42,809 bases of DNA from assembly GCA_023411795.1 (NCBI GenBank), contig JAEYOK010000038.1, positions 1 to 42,809 of the forward strand. The letters are read 5' to 3'. Positions 34,001 through 41,104 of this stretch are shown in pieces (the stretch's first letter is position 1; the number at the start of each line of letters is the position of its first letter). The notes below the pieces were generated by a model, which saw nothing but the letters and a program-made list of their open reading frames with translations, ran no database searches and was not told where the DNA came from. The stretch comes from Bacillota bacterium (GTDB lineage: Bacteria > Bacillota > Clostridia > DSM-8532). A program made the position numbers and the translations under genes.

Positions 34001-34558
34001 GTTCTTGTATTTGATACTGAGATTTACTCCAACACCGGTGGTCAGGCTTCTAAGGCTACTCCTACAGCTGCAGTTGCAAAATTTGCAGCTTCGGGAAAAC
34101 GCATTAAGAAGAAAGACCTTGGTATGATTGCTGCTACCTACGGTTATGTATATGTTGCTCAGGTTGCTATGGGAGCTAACATGAATCAATTCATGAAAGC
34201 TATTCAAGAAGCCGAAGCACACAAGGGTCCTTCCCTCATAATCGCTTATGCTCCTTGTATCAACCATGGTATTAAGGGCGGTATGGCTAGAACCCAGACC
34301 AGAGAAAAGCAAGCGGTTGAGTCAGGTTACTGGCATCTGTGGCGCTATGTTCCTGAGCTTAAGGAACAAGGCAAGAATCCTTTTGTACTTGATTCAAAGG
34401 ATCCAACAGGAAGCTTCCAGGACTTCATAAACAGCGAAGTCAGGTACACATCCTTGAAGCAAACCTTCCCTGATGTTGCTCAAGAGCTTTTTGAAGCAGC
34501 TGAAAAGAATGCGAATGAAAGACTTGAAAACTATAAGAGAATGGCTAAAAGCGAATAA
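31022..34558 (+). CDS. nifJ: Pyruvate:ferredoxin (flavodoxin) oxidoreductase
   Basis: This is a single-chain homodimeric PFOR of 1178 residues, the full family length. It oxidises pyruvate with CoA to acetyl-CoA and CO2 and reduces ferredoxin, using thiamine diphosphate and three [4Fe-4S] clusters. The N-terminal pyrimidine-binding domain has ‘AYAFTEVAAIYPITPSSTMAE’. The ferredoxin-like insert has CIQCNQCSLVCPH near 691 and CTGCGNCADVCPA near 747-759. The proximal cluster starts with CAGCGE near 814. The ThDP pyrophosphate loop GGDGWAYDIGYGG is near 968. No frameshift or missing ligand is seen. AAGGAGGG precedes the ATG. It is monocistronic, with its own promoter and terminator. Confidence 0.97.
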   Translation: MAKKMKTMDGNTAAAHVAYAFTEVAAIYPITPSSTMAESTDEWAARGQKNIFGQPVKVVEMQSEAGAAGAVHGSLQAGALTTTYTASQGLLLMIPNMYKIAGELLPGVFHVSARAVASHALSIFGDHSDVMATRQTGFAMLAEGSVQEVMDLSGVAHLSAIKGRVPFVNFFDGFRTSAEVQKIEVLDYEDLAKMLDYEALESFRKRALNPEHPVTRGTAQNPDIFFQARESCNPYYDQIPDIVADYMKQISELTGRDYKPFNYYGDPEAEHVIVAMGSVTETCEEVIDYLRAKGEKVGVLKVHLYRPFSSKYFFDSMPKSVKKIAVLDRTKEPGALGEPLYLDVKSLYYDVANKPVIVGGRYGLGSKDVKPNQIFAVYENLKAEKPRDGFTVGIVDDVTNLSLPLPKSINTEDESAIRCKFWGLGSDGTVGANKSAIKIIGDKTDLYAQGYFSYDSKKSGGITVSHLRFGKAKIRSTYLIDEADYIACHNQSYVGKYDLIEGLKNGGTFVLNCQWNENELDEKLPADIKRHIANDNINFYTINATDIAVEIGLGSRINMIMQAAFFKLAKVIPLEDAVAYLKDSIVKSYGKKGQAILDMNFAAVDRGIESLVKINVPESWKTAQDAHVDNNNQDKPEFITKVMEPMNAQRGDKLPVSAFKGAEDGTFPTGTSAYEKRGIAVTVPEWQSQNCIQCNQCSLVCPHAVIRPFLFNEEELKNAPESLNTIPAQGPQFKGLQYKIQVSTLDCTGCGNCADVCPAKEKALVMKPIETQHEQIENWDYISKNVTYKSDLAPLTTVKNSQFSQPLIQFSGACAGCGETPYIKAVTQLFGDRMMIANATGCSSIWGGSAPATVYCANKDGKGPSWANSLFEDNAEFGLGMFLGVKQIRENIAIQLNNLLALDVPAELKAAAEAWLASMDDGEASKKASKDLAEALDNFTPGCDECKKIADSLNSNREHFVKKSQWILGGDGWAYDIGYGGLDHVLASGEDVNVLVFDTEIYSNTGGQASKATPTAAVAKFAASGKRIKKKDLGMIAATYGYVYVAQVAMGANMNQFMKAIQEAEAHKGPSLIIAYAPCINHGIKGGMARTQTREKQAVESGYWHLWRYVPELKEQGKNPFVLDSKDPTGSFQDFINSEVRYTSLKQTFPDVAQELFEAAEKNANERLENYKRMAKSE

Positions 34559-34573
34559 TTGACAAGATTAAGA

Positions 34574-34602
34574 GGGTTACCGGTAAACGGTAGCCCTTTT
34601 TT
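34574..34602 (+). terminator. Terminator of PFOR
   Basis: GGGTTACCG (34574-34582) pairs with CGGTAGCCC (34588-34596), one G-U, loop GTAAA, then six T. Confidence 0.88.
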
Positions 34603-34641
34603 ATAGTCACTAATTTGGCATAAAAGATAAACAAGATAAAC

Positions 34642-34670
34642 TTGACGATTTTTTTATATAGAAATAATAT
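34642..34670 (+). promoter_or_regulatory. Promoter of the flavodoxin-like reductase unit
   Basis: TTGACG (34642-34647) and TAATAT (34665-34670) are spaced 17 bp apart, 81 bp before the start codon. Confidence 0.6.
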
Positions 34671-34750
34671 GTATACATGGAATATACGGGCAGATATTAT
34701 CAGATACCACTAGATAGTAAGTAATAGACGAAATAAGTCAGGAGATCATT

Positions 34751-35320
34751 ATGAAAGTATTATGTATAAATGGAAGCCCAAGGAGGAATGGAAGCTCATC
34801 CCTACTTATTGATAAAATAATAGAAGGAATGAGCGTGTCTGATAAAAGTGTAATAATACATCATCTAGGAGATATGAAGATAAACTATTGTATTGGGTGT
34901 AAAAACTGCTATAAAACAGGTAGATGTATTCAGAATGATGATGTCGACGATATTATTCAGGATGTGATAGCAGCGGATATAGTGATTATTGCTTCACCAT
35001 CTTATTGGGGAGATATAACCGGACACCTAAAAGTGTTTTTTGACAGAAATACTCCCTATTCGGATACAAACTCAAACAAGGACAAAATCAAAATTCCCCA
35101 TGGAAAATTAGGTTTAGCTGTAGCTATTAGAGCTGGGCAGACAGATAGGGAAAACATACATATACTTGAGTCTATTGAACATTATTTTGGTCATCTAGGA
35201 ATAAAGCCCATAGGAAGGTTATCTATAACTGGTGTTGACACCATTGATGATTTGATGAAAAAACCTGAGGATTTATGCAAAGCTTTTGAGTTGGGCAGGT
35301 CTATTTGTGAGGCGGTATAG
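34751..35320 (+). CDS. Flavodoxin-like NAD(P)H-dependent FMN reductase family protein
   Basis: This is a 189-residue cytoplasmic flavoprotein. ‘CINGSPRRNGSSSLLIDKI’ at the N-terminus is the FMN-phosphate loop of the NADPH-dependent FMN reductase family. ‘CIGCKNCYKTGRC’ near residues 46-58 is a Cys cluster like that of iron-sulfur flavoproteins and related multimeric oxidoreductases. ‘ASPSYWGDITGHLKVFFDR’ is the second flavin loop. The Cys spacing (CX2CX2CX5C-like) suggests either a [4Fe-4S] cluster or redox thiols. The electron partner is unknown; a quinone, disulfide or xenobiotic reductase role is possible. CAGGAGATC precedes the ATG. Confidence 0.8.
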   Translation: MKVLCINGSPRRNGSSSLLIDKIIEGMSVSDKSVIIHHLGDMKINYCIGCKNCYKTGRCIQNDDVDDIIQDVIAADIVIIASPSYWGDITGHLKVFFDRNTPYSDTNSNKDKIKIPHGKLGLAVAIRAGQTDRENIHILESIEHYFGHLGIKPIGRLSITGVDTIDDLMKKPEDLCKAFELGRSICEAV

Positions 35321-35345
35321 ATTTTGTTTTGAGGGGGAAGAACTC

Positions 35346-36092
35346 ATGAAAAAAGTGCAAGAGTATATTGAGAAACTTAAGAGTATGGAAGACTGGAATA
35401 CTTTCCTAATGCAAGAATCGGGGTTACCCGGCCCACGAGCAAATATTGAATTAGCCCAAGCTGTCGCAGAGGTTGGAGATGAAGAGAAATTCTTGCTGCT
35501 GCATAAATTCACGCCTGAAAAGGCTCCGGTAAATACACAACAGGAATTCTTAGCTTTTTGTGGAACGCTGGGATTGGGCAAGCTTATCGATGGAGGAAAG
35601 AAAGAATATCTTGAAAAATTACGTTTACTTGCCTCGGATCCCAGATGGAGAATCCGTGAAGCCGTGGCAATGGCTTTACAGATTTATGGCGAAAACCATA
35701 TGGAAGAACTTATAATTCAAATGGAAGAATGGGCAGAGGGAAATGATTACGAAAAAAGGGCTACGGCAGCTGCGCTCTGTGAACCAAAATTATTGAAACA
35801 AAAAGAGCAAGTATCAAAAGTGCTACAAATACTTGATAAGATTACAGATTCGATTTATAGTATTCAAGATAGAAAAAACGAAGGTTTCATTGCTCTGAAA
35901 AAGGGAATGGCTTATTGCTGGAGCGTTGCGATAGTTGGGAATCCTGATGAAGGAAAGAGACTGTTTGAAAAGTGGACAACAAGTTCTGATAAAGATATTT
36001 ACTGGATTATCAAAGAAAACCTAAAAAAAGAACGCTTAAACAGGATGGACCAAAACTGGACAGAAAGTATGAAAGAAAAAATTAAAATGTAA
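35346..36092 (+). CDS. HEAT-repeat protein
   Basis: This is a 248-residue all-helical protein. Helix pairs such as ‘LLASDPRWRIREAVAMALQIYGENHMEELI’ (about residues 90-120) have the D-P-R-W-R-R/E-A pattern of HEAT repeats also found in DNA alkylation repair-like proteins. No catalytic residues are recognisable, so a binding or scaffolding role is likely. I start at ATG 35346, with GAGGGGGAAG just upstream; the longer frame from 35286 overlaps the previous gene without reason. It follows the reductase by 25 nt and may be in its operon. Confidence 0.75.
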   Translation: MKKVQEYIEKLKSMEDWNTFLMQESGLPGPRANIELAQAVAEVGDEEKFLLLHKFTPEKAPVNTQQEFLAFCGTLGLGKLIDGGKKEYLEKLRLLASDPRWRIREAVAMALQIYGENHMEELIIQMEEWAEGNDYEKRATAAALCEPKLLKQKEQVSKVLQILDKITDSIYSIQDRKNEGFIALKKGMAYCWSVAIVGNPDEGKRLFEKWTTSSDKDIYWIIKENLKKERLNRMDQNWTESMKEKIKM

Positions 36093-36116
36093 ACAGCTAA
36101 TAATAAGGGAGAACCT

Positions 36117-36776
36117 ATGAAAAGAATTGCTCTCGTTATTCTGATACTATATTGCCTTATATTTTACACAGGATGTTCAGTAAACCAAAAGGAAAAGGCC
36201 TCTTCAGAAAGCAGTACGCCCGGTAACAATTCAATAGGTGACACATTACAAGAAACAGAAGAAAACTCAGAGAAAAGGGATTGCATTATAGATGATAACG
36301 GAAATCTCATGGTAATGATTGAAGGTAATTATGAGCCCTATACCTATGATAAATTTCCTGAGATTCCTAAGAAAGTTTCCAGAATTATTAGTAAGCTTAG
36401 TGAAGGGGACAATTTTATTAATTTTCATTGTTGGGATGAGCTTCATGTGTATTATGGACTTGAATATAACAAAAGCATGATGCTAGGCGGCAATGGTGTT
36501 GATATTTTCAATTTTTCTATTGACCAGGAACAGGACCTCATTGAATTTGCTGTTGAGAACCTGACATTCTCTGATATTGATGATGATTATAGACCTCAAT
36601 TGCTTGAATCCTTCAATTTGCTGTTCGGTGAAAGCGGAGAAAAAATATATCAATATTTTATACCTTTATATGAGAATCCTGTTGTTGATATGGAAGATGA
36701 AACTATAATCGATGGAATGTATATTAAGTATTGGTGTGCACCAAAACATAGGTTAAAAGTTTTTTTACACCAATAG
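36117..36776 (+). CDS. Hypothetical lipoprotein
   Basis: This is a 219-residue secreted protein with a lipoprotein signal peptide ending in FYTGC (Cys20), followed by a Ser/Glu-rich linker. The mature part is acidic (‘FSDIDDDYRPQLLESFNLLFGESGEKIY’) with no motif I recognise. Ordinary codon use and a clear AAGGGAG ribosome-binding site support a real gene. It lies 24 nt after the HEAT-repeat gene. No function can be assigned. Confidence 0.7.
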   Translation: MKRIALVILILYCLIFYTGCSVNQKEKASSESSTPGNNSIGDTLQETEENSEKRDCIIDDNGNLMVMIEGNYEPYTYDKFPEIPKKVSRIISKLSEGDNFINFHCWDELHVYYGLEYNKSMMLGGNGVDIFNFSIDQEQDLIEFAVENLTFSDIDDDYRPQLLESFNLLFGESGEKIYQYFIPLYENPVVDMEDETIIDGMYIKYWCAPKHRLKVFLHQ

Positions 36777-36834
36777 CCTCATCAACCCAAAGTATACAGC
36801 AGTAATTAAAGTCGATTGATAAAAGGAGCACTAA

Positions 36835-37368
36835 ATGTCTGAATTATTGGAAGCAGTTATGGTTATCAGCTTTGGAATCTCATGGCCAATATCCATCATA
36901 AAATCTTATACATCCCGAACCGCAAAAGGAAAAAGTTTGTTCTTCCTATTCATGATTCTGTTTGGTTATAGCGCTGGAATTACATCAAAGCTTGTATCAG
37001 GGAAAATAACTTATGTATTTGTTTTTTATGTAATTAATTTTATTATGGTCGGAGTAGACACCGCACTTTACTTTAAAAACAGGAAGTTGGATCGTGAGGA
37101 AGCAGATAAGAATCTGGTCTCTGTTTTAAAAGCCAACTTTTCACATAATGAGAAAATTGAATATTGGAAAAAGAAATGGATGAAAGAACATTTACTTTTA
37201 ATTGTGATATGTATAATCATTATGATTGCGGTTTTTGCTGTTGCATGGTTTAAATCTTTGCCTTGGCTGACGGGTTTAATCGGTTTAATTGCTATTTTGC
37301 TATATGCCTTATTAAGAAACCAAATGATGATTTATGTGGAAAGTCGAGTGTTTAATACACCAAAATAA
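36835..37368 (+). CDS. PQ-loop (SemiSWEET-like) membrane protein
   Basis: This is a 177-residue membrane protein. ‘SFGISWPISIIKSYTSRTAKGKSLFFLFMILFGYSAGI’ (residues 12-50) has the shape of a PQ-loop triple-helix bundle: a short helix, Pro, basic loop and K-G-x-S-L turn, as in SemiSWEET transporters. A third helix ends near 80. After a charged linker (‘NRKLDREEADKNL’) two more helices lie at about 120-155. SemiSWEETs are about 90 residues, so the C-terminal half is an addition. Transport of a small solute is possible but unproven. AAAAGGAG precedes the ATG. It converges with the DUF4363 gene, leaving 11 bp and no terminator. Confidence 0.65.
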   Translation: MSELLEAVMVISFGISWPISIIKSYTSRTAKGKSLFFLFMILFGYSAGITSKLVSGKITYVFVFYVINFIMVGVDTALYFKNRKLDREEADKNLVSVLKANFSHNEKIEYWKKKWMKEHLLLIVICIIIMIAVFAVAWFKSLPWLTGLIGLIAILLYALLRNQMMIYVESRVFNTPK

Positions 37369-37379
37369 TCCATCAAATG

Positions 37380-37745
37380 TTATTGTCCTAACTGATTCCA
37401 GTGCTCATAGGCCTGTTTGAGCTCTATAACGGCACTTGCCTTATCTTTTACAAGAATTGCTCCTTCAAGGCGGGCTAAGCTCATGCTAAAATAATTAATT
37501 TCATCTCTTTCAGAGCTAAACTGTACCCGGTTTACAATTCTTTTCCATAAAGTGTCGAGCTCTTTTGCTCGAATGCCTGCTTCATCCCAATTTTCCAATT
37601 GAACTATTTGAAGAAGTTCATTAATAGCTTCAGGTATGTCATCATCATTACCAAGAGGTTTCTTCAAAAAATCCCCGCTTAGCATGATTCCCACAAAAAG
37701 TAATAAAGTAAAAAGAGGAATAGTAATTACCAGAAATTTTCTCAC
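37380..37745 (-). CDS. DUF4363 family protein
   Basis: This is a 121-residue protein with one N-terminal hydrophobic segment (residues 4-22, a membrane anchor or signal peptide) and a helical extracytoplasmic remainder (‘AINELLQIVQLENWDEAGIRAKELDTLWKRI’). This is the profile of DUF4363, a Firmicutes family of unknown function that is often found beside DUF421 proteins, as it is here (11 nt downstream). AGGAGGT precedes the ATG on this strand. The two products probably act together at the membrane. Confidence 0.75.
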   Translation of the reverse strand: MRKFLVITIPLFTLLLFVGIMLSGDFLKKPLGNDDDIPEAINELLQIVQLENWDEAGIRAKELDTLWKRIVNRVQFSSERDEINYFSMSLARLEGAILVKDKASAVIELKQAYEHWNQLGQ

Positions 37746-37756
37746 ATTTATACCTC

Positions 37757-38485
37757 CTAAAAAGGTCCCTTGTAGTCTCCGATATCAACTGCTTTTTCTA
37801 TGTGATCATTATATCTGTCTATATAAATATTTCCCTGAGGATTTAAAGTGGCCAAAAACACTTCTGATATATCATTGATGCCCTGAGCTCTCAATTGTGT
37901 CATGAGCCATGCTTCGTTTTTACCTAACTGTTTTAGATTCTCTGTAAACAAAATGCCGTCATAGATTAGCTCAGTACTTATACCCGTGTCCTTAACTTGA
38001 ATATTCATATCCTTTGGAGTAAGAGGTAGATTTTCAGGCTTTTTCAAAACTGATAGCTGACCATTTGACTCAATGATTGCATAATTTACTTCGTTTAAAT
38101 CAAAGATTCCTTGATTTCTTAGTAGCGCTAATAAGTCCGATATCCTAAACTTAGATTTTTTTAATGTCTTATCCAGAATTTTCCCGTTCATGATGACGAT
38201 GACGGGTTCTCCTTCAAGAACCTTTGCTGCATATCGCCATTTCAAAGTAATTTTCTCCATAAGATATCCCAGAGAAGCCCATGTAATAAGCCCTACCCAA
38301 TGGGGCCATGCTCTGCTTGATAAATCAGTTGTCAATGAGGCCGCAATAGAACCTATTGTAATGCCCAGTACATAATCAAAAAAAGTAAGTTGACTAATTT
38401 GCTCTTTCCCTATAATTCTTGTAAATATCAGTAAAGAAAAAAAGCCGATAATAGACCTGACCAGTACAACCAAGCCTTCGTTCAA
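37757..38485 (-). CDS. DUF421 (YetF/YdfR-like) membrane protein
   Basis: This is a 242-residue protein. Three N-terminal helices (‘LVVLVRSIIGFFSLLIFTRIIGKEQISQLTFFDYVLGITIGSIAASLT’, about 5-80) are followed by a soluble C-terminal α/β domain (‘VNYAIIESNGQLSVLKK’), the DUF421 layout. In Bacillus, related proteins are linked to spores and the envelope; function is unclear. The start is TTG at 38485, supported by CAGGAG 10-15 nt upstream, as no ATG precedes in frame. It lies in an operon with DUF4363. Confidence 0.82.
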   Translation of the reverse strand: MNEGLVVLVRSIIGFFSLLIFTRIIGKEQISQLTFFDYVLGITIGSIAASLTTDLSSRAWPHWVGLITWASLGYLMEKITLKWRYAAKVLEGEPVIVIMNGKILDKTLKKSKFRISDLLALLRNQGIFDLNEVNYAIIESNGQLSVLKKPENLPLTPKDMNIQVKDTGISTELIYDGILFTENLKQLGKNEAWLMTQLRAQGINDISEVFLATLNPQGNIYIDRYNDHIEKAVDIGDYKGPF

Positions 38486-38585
38486 TGCCTATATCACTCC
38501 TGACTTATAGTATTTTCCTATATTGTCCCTAAAAGGGTGCTTTTTTATGCTATTATAGAATCAATATTAAAGAGAGGCGATTGTT

Positions 38586-39380
38586 TTGGTTATTGATTTC
38601 CATACCCACTGTTTTCCCGATGAGCTTGCTACAAAAGCTGTTCCCGCTTTAGCGAAAAAAGCTGATATTCCGGCTATGCTAAGCGGTACTGTAAGTGATT
38701 TAAAAAGCTCAATGGAAGCTAATGGTATAAGTTATTCTGTACTTTTAAATATAGCAACTAAACCGTCACAAACTGAAAAAATCAACATTTGGGCAGCTCA
38801 AATTCAACAGGATAATATAATATCCTTTGGCAGTATTCACCCATTATATGAAAACTGGAAAAACGAGCTTAAACGGATTAAGGAGCTTGGTCTTAAGGGT
38901 ATTAAGTTCCATCCTGAGTATCAGGACTTTTTTGTCGATGATAAGGCCCTATATCCCATATATGAATATGCCTTTGAGTTAGGGTTGATTATCGCATTTC
39001 ATGCCGGAGAGGATCTTGGCTTTACATTTCCTTTTCATTGCACTCCTGAAAGACTGGATAATTTAATAACTCATTTTAAAGGCGGTAAAATCATAGCTGC
39101 CCATATGGGAGGGTACAACTACTGGGATGAGGTTGAACGATATCTGGTGGGCAAGGATATTTATTTGGACACTTCTTATTCTGTCGGTGTTATGAATAAA
39201 GAGCAAGCAAAAAGAATTATTCATAATCATGGTTATAAGAGGATACTGTTTGGGACTGATTCACCTTGGCGCAATCAGGGACAGACGGTAGAAAGTATTA
39301 AAGATCTTGGCTTGGAAAGGGAAGCTGAGGAAGCTATATTCTATAAAAATGCAATTGAATTATTGGAGATGCCTTATTGA
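38586..39380 (+). CDS. Metal-dependent amidohydrolase (amidohydrolase_2 family)
   Basis: This is a 264-residue TIM-barrel hydrolase. Metal ligands are His6 and His8 (DFHTH), His near 116 (IKFHPEY), His near 138 (IAFHAGED), His near 176 (IIAAHMGG) and the late Asp in ‘LFGTDSPW’ near 223. This pattern is that of amidohydrolase-2 enzymes, which include decarboxylases and lactonases. The substrate is unknown. Initiation appears to be at TTG 38586, after GAGAGGCG; no in-frame ATG lies near. The gene ends directly before a remnant of another gene, suggesting that the downstream neighbour was lost. Confidence 0.85.
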   Translation: MVIDFHTHCFPDELATKAVPALAKKADIPAMLSGTVSDLKSSMEANGISYSVLLNIATKPSQTEKINIWAAQIQQDNIISFGSIHPLYENWKNELKRIKELGLKGIKFHPEYQDFFVDDKALYPIYEYAFELGLIIAFHAGEDLGFTFPFHCTPERLDNLITHFKGGKIIAAHMGGYNYWDEVERYLVGKDIYLDTSYSVGVMNKEQAKRIIHNHGYKRILFGTDSPWRNQGQTVESIKDLGLEREAEEAIFYKNAIELLEMPY

Positions 39381-39402
39381 TGAAAGCTATATTAAGAACA
39401 TA

Positions 39403-39594
39403 ATGTCCGATGATTTTGCATTTGCATCGGCTGTAGCCGAGTTGGGGCTTCTATTAAGAGATTCTCAATACAAAGGCGATAGCAGCTTTGAAAATACCTA
39501 TGGAAGAATCGTAAATATACCGGGATTGAAAGATGATCAGTATAAATTAGAGTTTCTAGAAATGGTAAGAGGTTTGATGAAGGACAGTAAATAA
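39403..39594 (+). pseudogene. C-terminal remnant of a YfbK-type VWA (DUF3520) protein
   Basis: The 63 codons read ‘SDDFAFASAVAELGLLLRDSQYKG’ and on to ‘YKLEFLEMVRGLMKDSK’. This closely matches the extreme C-terminus of von Willebrand factor A proteins of the YfbK/DUF3520 type, where ‘DFRFAAAVAEFGMLLRDSEYKG’-like text precedes the end. The other several hundred residues are absent. There is no ribosome-binding site before ATG 39403. The same frame runs back to 39307 inside the amidohydrolase gene, so the join is a deletion scar. A hairpin that could be its original terminator follows 14 nt downstream. Confidence 0.7.
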
Positions 39595-39608
39595 ATTAAA
39601 AACATAAC

Positions 39609-39639
39609 TTTAAAAGCCAGATTATATCTGGCTTTTAAA
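39609..39639. terminator. Hairpin terminator after the VWA remnant
   Basis: TTTAAAAGCCAGA (39609-39621) pairs perfectly with TCTGGCTTTTAAA (39627-39639), loop TTATA. T-rich and A-rich edges let it act on both strands, serving the remnant and the small minus-strand gene. Confidence 0.7.
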
Positions 39640-39698
39640 TATGACTCACTAACCCAATTGAAAGCAGGAACTTTTACTGATAAACTATATAAAAACAG

Positions 39699-39896
39699 CT
39701 ATTTAGTAGTATCACTACCACCGTTATTATTACCTTGAGCTGCTTGCTGTGCTGCAATAGTCAGGATAATACTACCAACAGCTACTAAGAAATTTCCTAT
39801 TACGTTATTTTCATCAGCTGAATTATCCTTAGCTATAGCAATCGCAAGGGCATCAGATAATATAGCCAGATCAATCGGAGTATTGTTACAATTCAT
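39699..39896 (-). CDS. Small hypothetical hydrophobic protein
   Basis: This is a 65-residue protein. The N-terminal ‘IDLAILSDALAIAIAKD’ is an amphipathic helix, ‘VIGNFLVAVGSIILTIAAQQ’ is a hydrophobic segment, and the tail is Gly/Asn-rich. A GAGGTG ribosome-binding site lies 7 nt upstream of the ATG. I have an impression of similar short proteins with ‘NxxGNFLxAxGxxLxTIAA’ in sporulating Firmicutes, but I cannot name the family. A surface, spore or toxin-like role would be guesswork. Confidence 0.6.
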   Translation of the reverse strand: MNCNNTPIDLAILSDALAIAIAKDNSADENNVIGNFLVAVGSIILTIAAQQAAQGNNNGGSDTTK

Positions 39897-40016
39897 TTGT
39901 CACACCTCATATATAATGTATGCAACCAATTTATTGTTAGTGAAACTGAATACGAAGGGATAGATATTTAGATGAAGCTATATATCTATCAGAGGAATGA
40001 TTAAAAAACAGAAAAA

Positions 40017-40907
40017 TTATTTGTATATCCGTTTAAAAAAAGTATAGCTTGAAACACCCCTTGGGCGGTTATTGCGCTTTAATCCAAAAAGACAATCTTC
40101 ATTTTTTGTAATATAATTTATACCTCCGTAGGAAGTCAAAGTTGCCTTAAAACCCATGTTTTTAAGAATCTCGACCGATTCTTTGCTTATGGCTCCATAA
40201 GGGTAAGCAAAGGTGTTGGGTGTGTATCCGGTCTTTTCTTGAATTAGAGTTTGTAAATTTCCGATATCTTCAGTCAGTACTTTTTCATAATTTGATAGGG
40301 ACTCACCTTTTTTCATTTTAGTCCCAATACGCCCTTTATTGGCGCTATGAAGTCCATAGGTATGATTTTGAATCTCGAAGCATCCTGACTCTATAAGCTC
40401 ATTAATCTGATCCCAGCTTGCATGAGAGTAGATAAGGTTTTCATCCTTTTGTCGGGAGAAAATATCGGTAGATTTACCTATAATAGACAACACGGCTTTC
40501 ATCTCATATTTTTTTAGCAATGGATAGGCATAGTGATAGGTATTTAGATACCCATCATCAAAGCTTATGACAACGGGCTTTTCAGGCAGTATAGTACCAT
40601 TATAAACATAGTCCACCAGGTCATTCATGGTTACGGTGGTGTAGCCATTGTCTTGTATATATTTTAAGTCACTCTCAAATTCATAGGGCCTTATGGTATA
40701 GCTGTCGATAACCTTATTGCCTTCCAGTATGCTGTGATAAAGAAGAATCGGAACCGCAACCTTCTCATGCCCTTCTAATTTTCCAGGGCCGTCCACAGCA
40801 ATATTGATTATATTTCTTCCGAGTAACTTGAAGGCAAAAATACCTGCCAAAATAAAAGTGATCCCCAATAATATCTGGGTTTGGATGAGATCGTTATTTT
40901 TCCTCAT
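40017..40907 (-). CDS. Polysaccharide deacetylase (NodB-homology, CE4)
   Basis: This is a 296-residue membrane-anchored or secreted enzyme. A hydrophobic segment at about 10-30 is followed by the NodB domain. ‘PVVISFDDGY’ near 112-121 carries the catalytic and metal Asp pair. ‘NHTYGLHS’ near 183-190 gives the two metal His (HX4H). ‘FAYPYGAIS’ near 240 is the third motif. CE4 enzymes remove N- or O-acetyl groups from peptidoglycan, chitin or exopolysaccharide; which one is unclear here. AAAAGGA precedes the ATG on this strand. It is a single gene on the minus strand. Confidence 0.9.
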   Translation of the reverse strand: MRKNNDLIQTQILLGITFILAGIFAFKLLGRNIINIAVDGPGKLEGHEKVAVPILLYHSILEGNKVIDSYTIRPYEFESDLKYIQDNGYTTVTMNDLVDYVYNGTILPEKPVVISFDDGYLNTYHYAYPLLKKYEMKAVLSIIGKSTDIFSRQKDENLIYSHASWDQINELIESGCFEIQNHTYGLHSANKGRIGTKMKKGESLSNYEKVLTEDIGNLQTLIQEKTGYTPNTFAYPYGAISKESVEILKNMGFKATLTSYGGINYITKNEDCLFGLKRNNRPRGVSSYTFFKRIYK

Positions 40908-41052
40908 TATGAATTCCTTTTATTCTTAACGTTAATCAATTATATGTAAAAAAGTAAATCTTAATTAATATTTATTAGAATTATATGGTTTGGCCAATTT
41001 TACGGGCTTCCTCTCGTTTTAGTAAAGATATTATAAATTTTATAAAAGACTA

Positions 41053-41083
41053 TTTACATTGACCTTACGTCAACTTGTATAAT
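41053..41083 (+). promoter_or_regulatory. MerR-type promoter: 19-bp spacer containing a dyad
   Basis: TTTACA (41053-41058) and a perfect TATAAT (41078-41083) are separated by 19 bp. The inverted repeat TTGAC-CTTAC-GTCAA (41059-41073) fills the spacer. Over-long spacers holding the operator are the hallmark of MerR-family control, and a MerR gene starts 22 bp downstream. Confidence 0.75.
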
Positions 41084-41104
41084 AGTGGAAAAGGGGGTGA
41101 GCTT

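Noticed and set aside
38523..38556. Promoter TTGTCC…TATTAT before the amidohydrolase
   Set aside because: The spacing is 22 bp, too long for a normal σA promoter, and no regulator is indicated.
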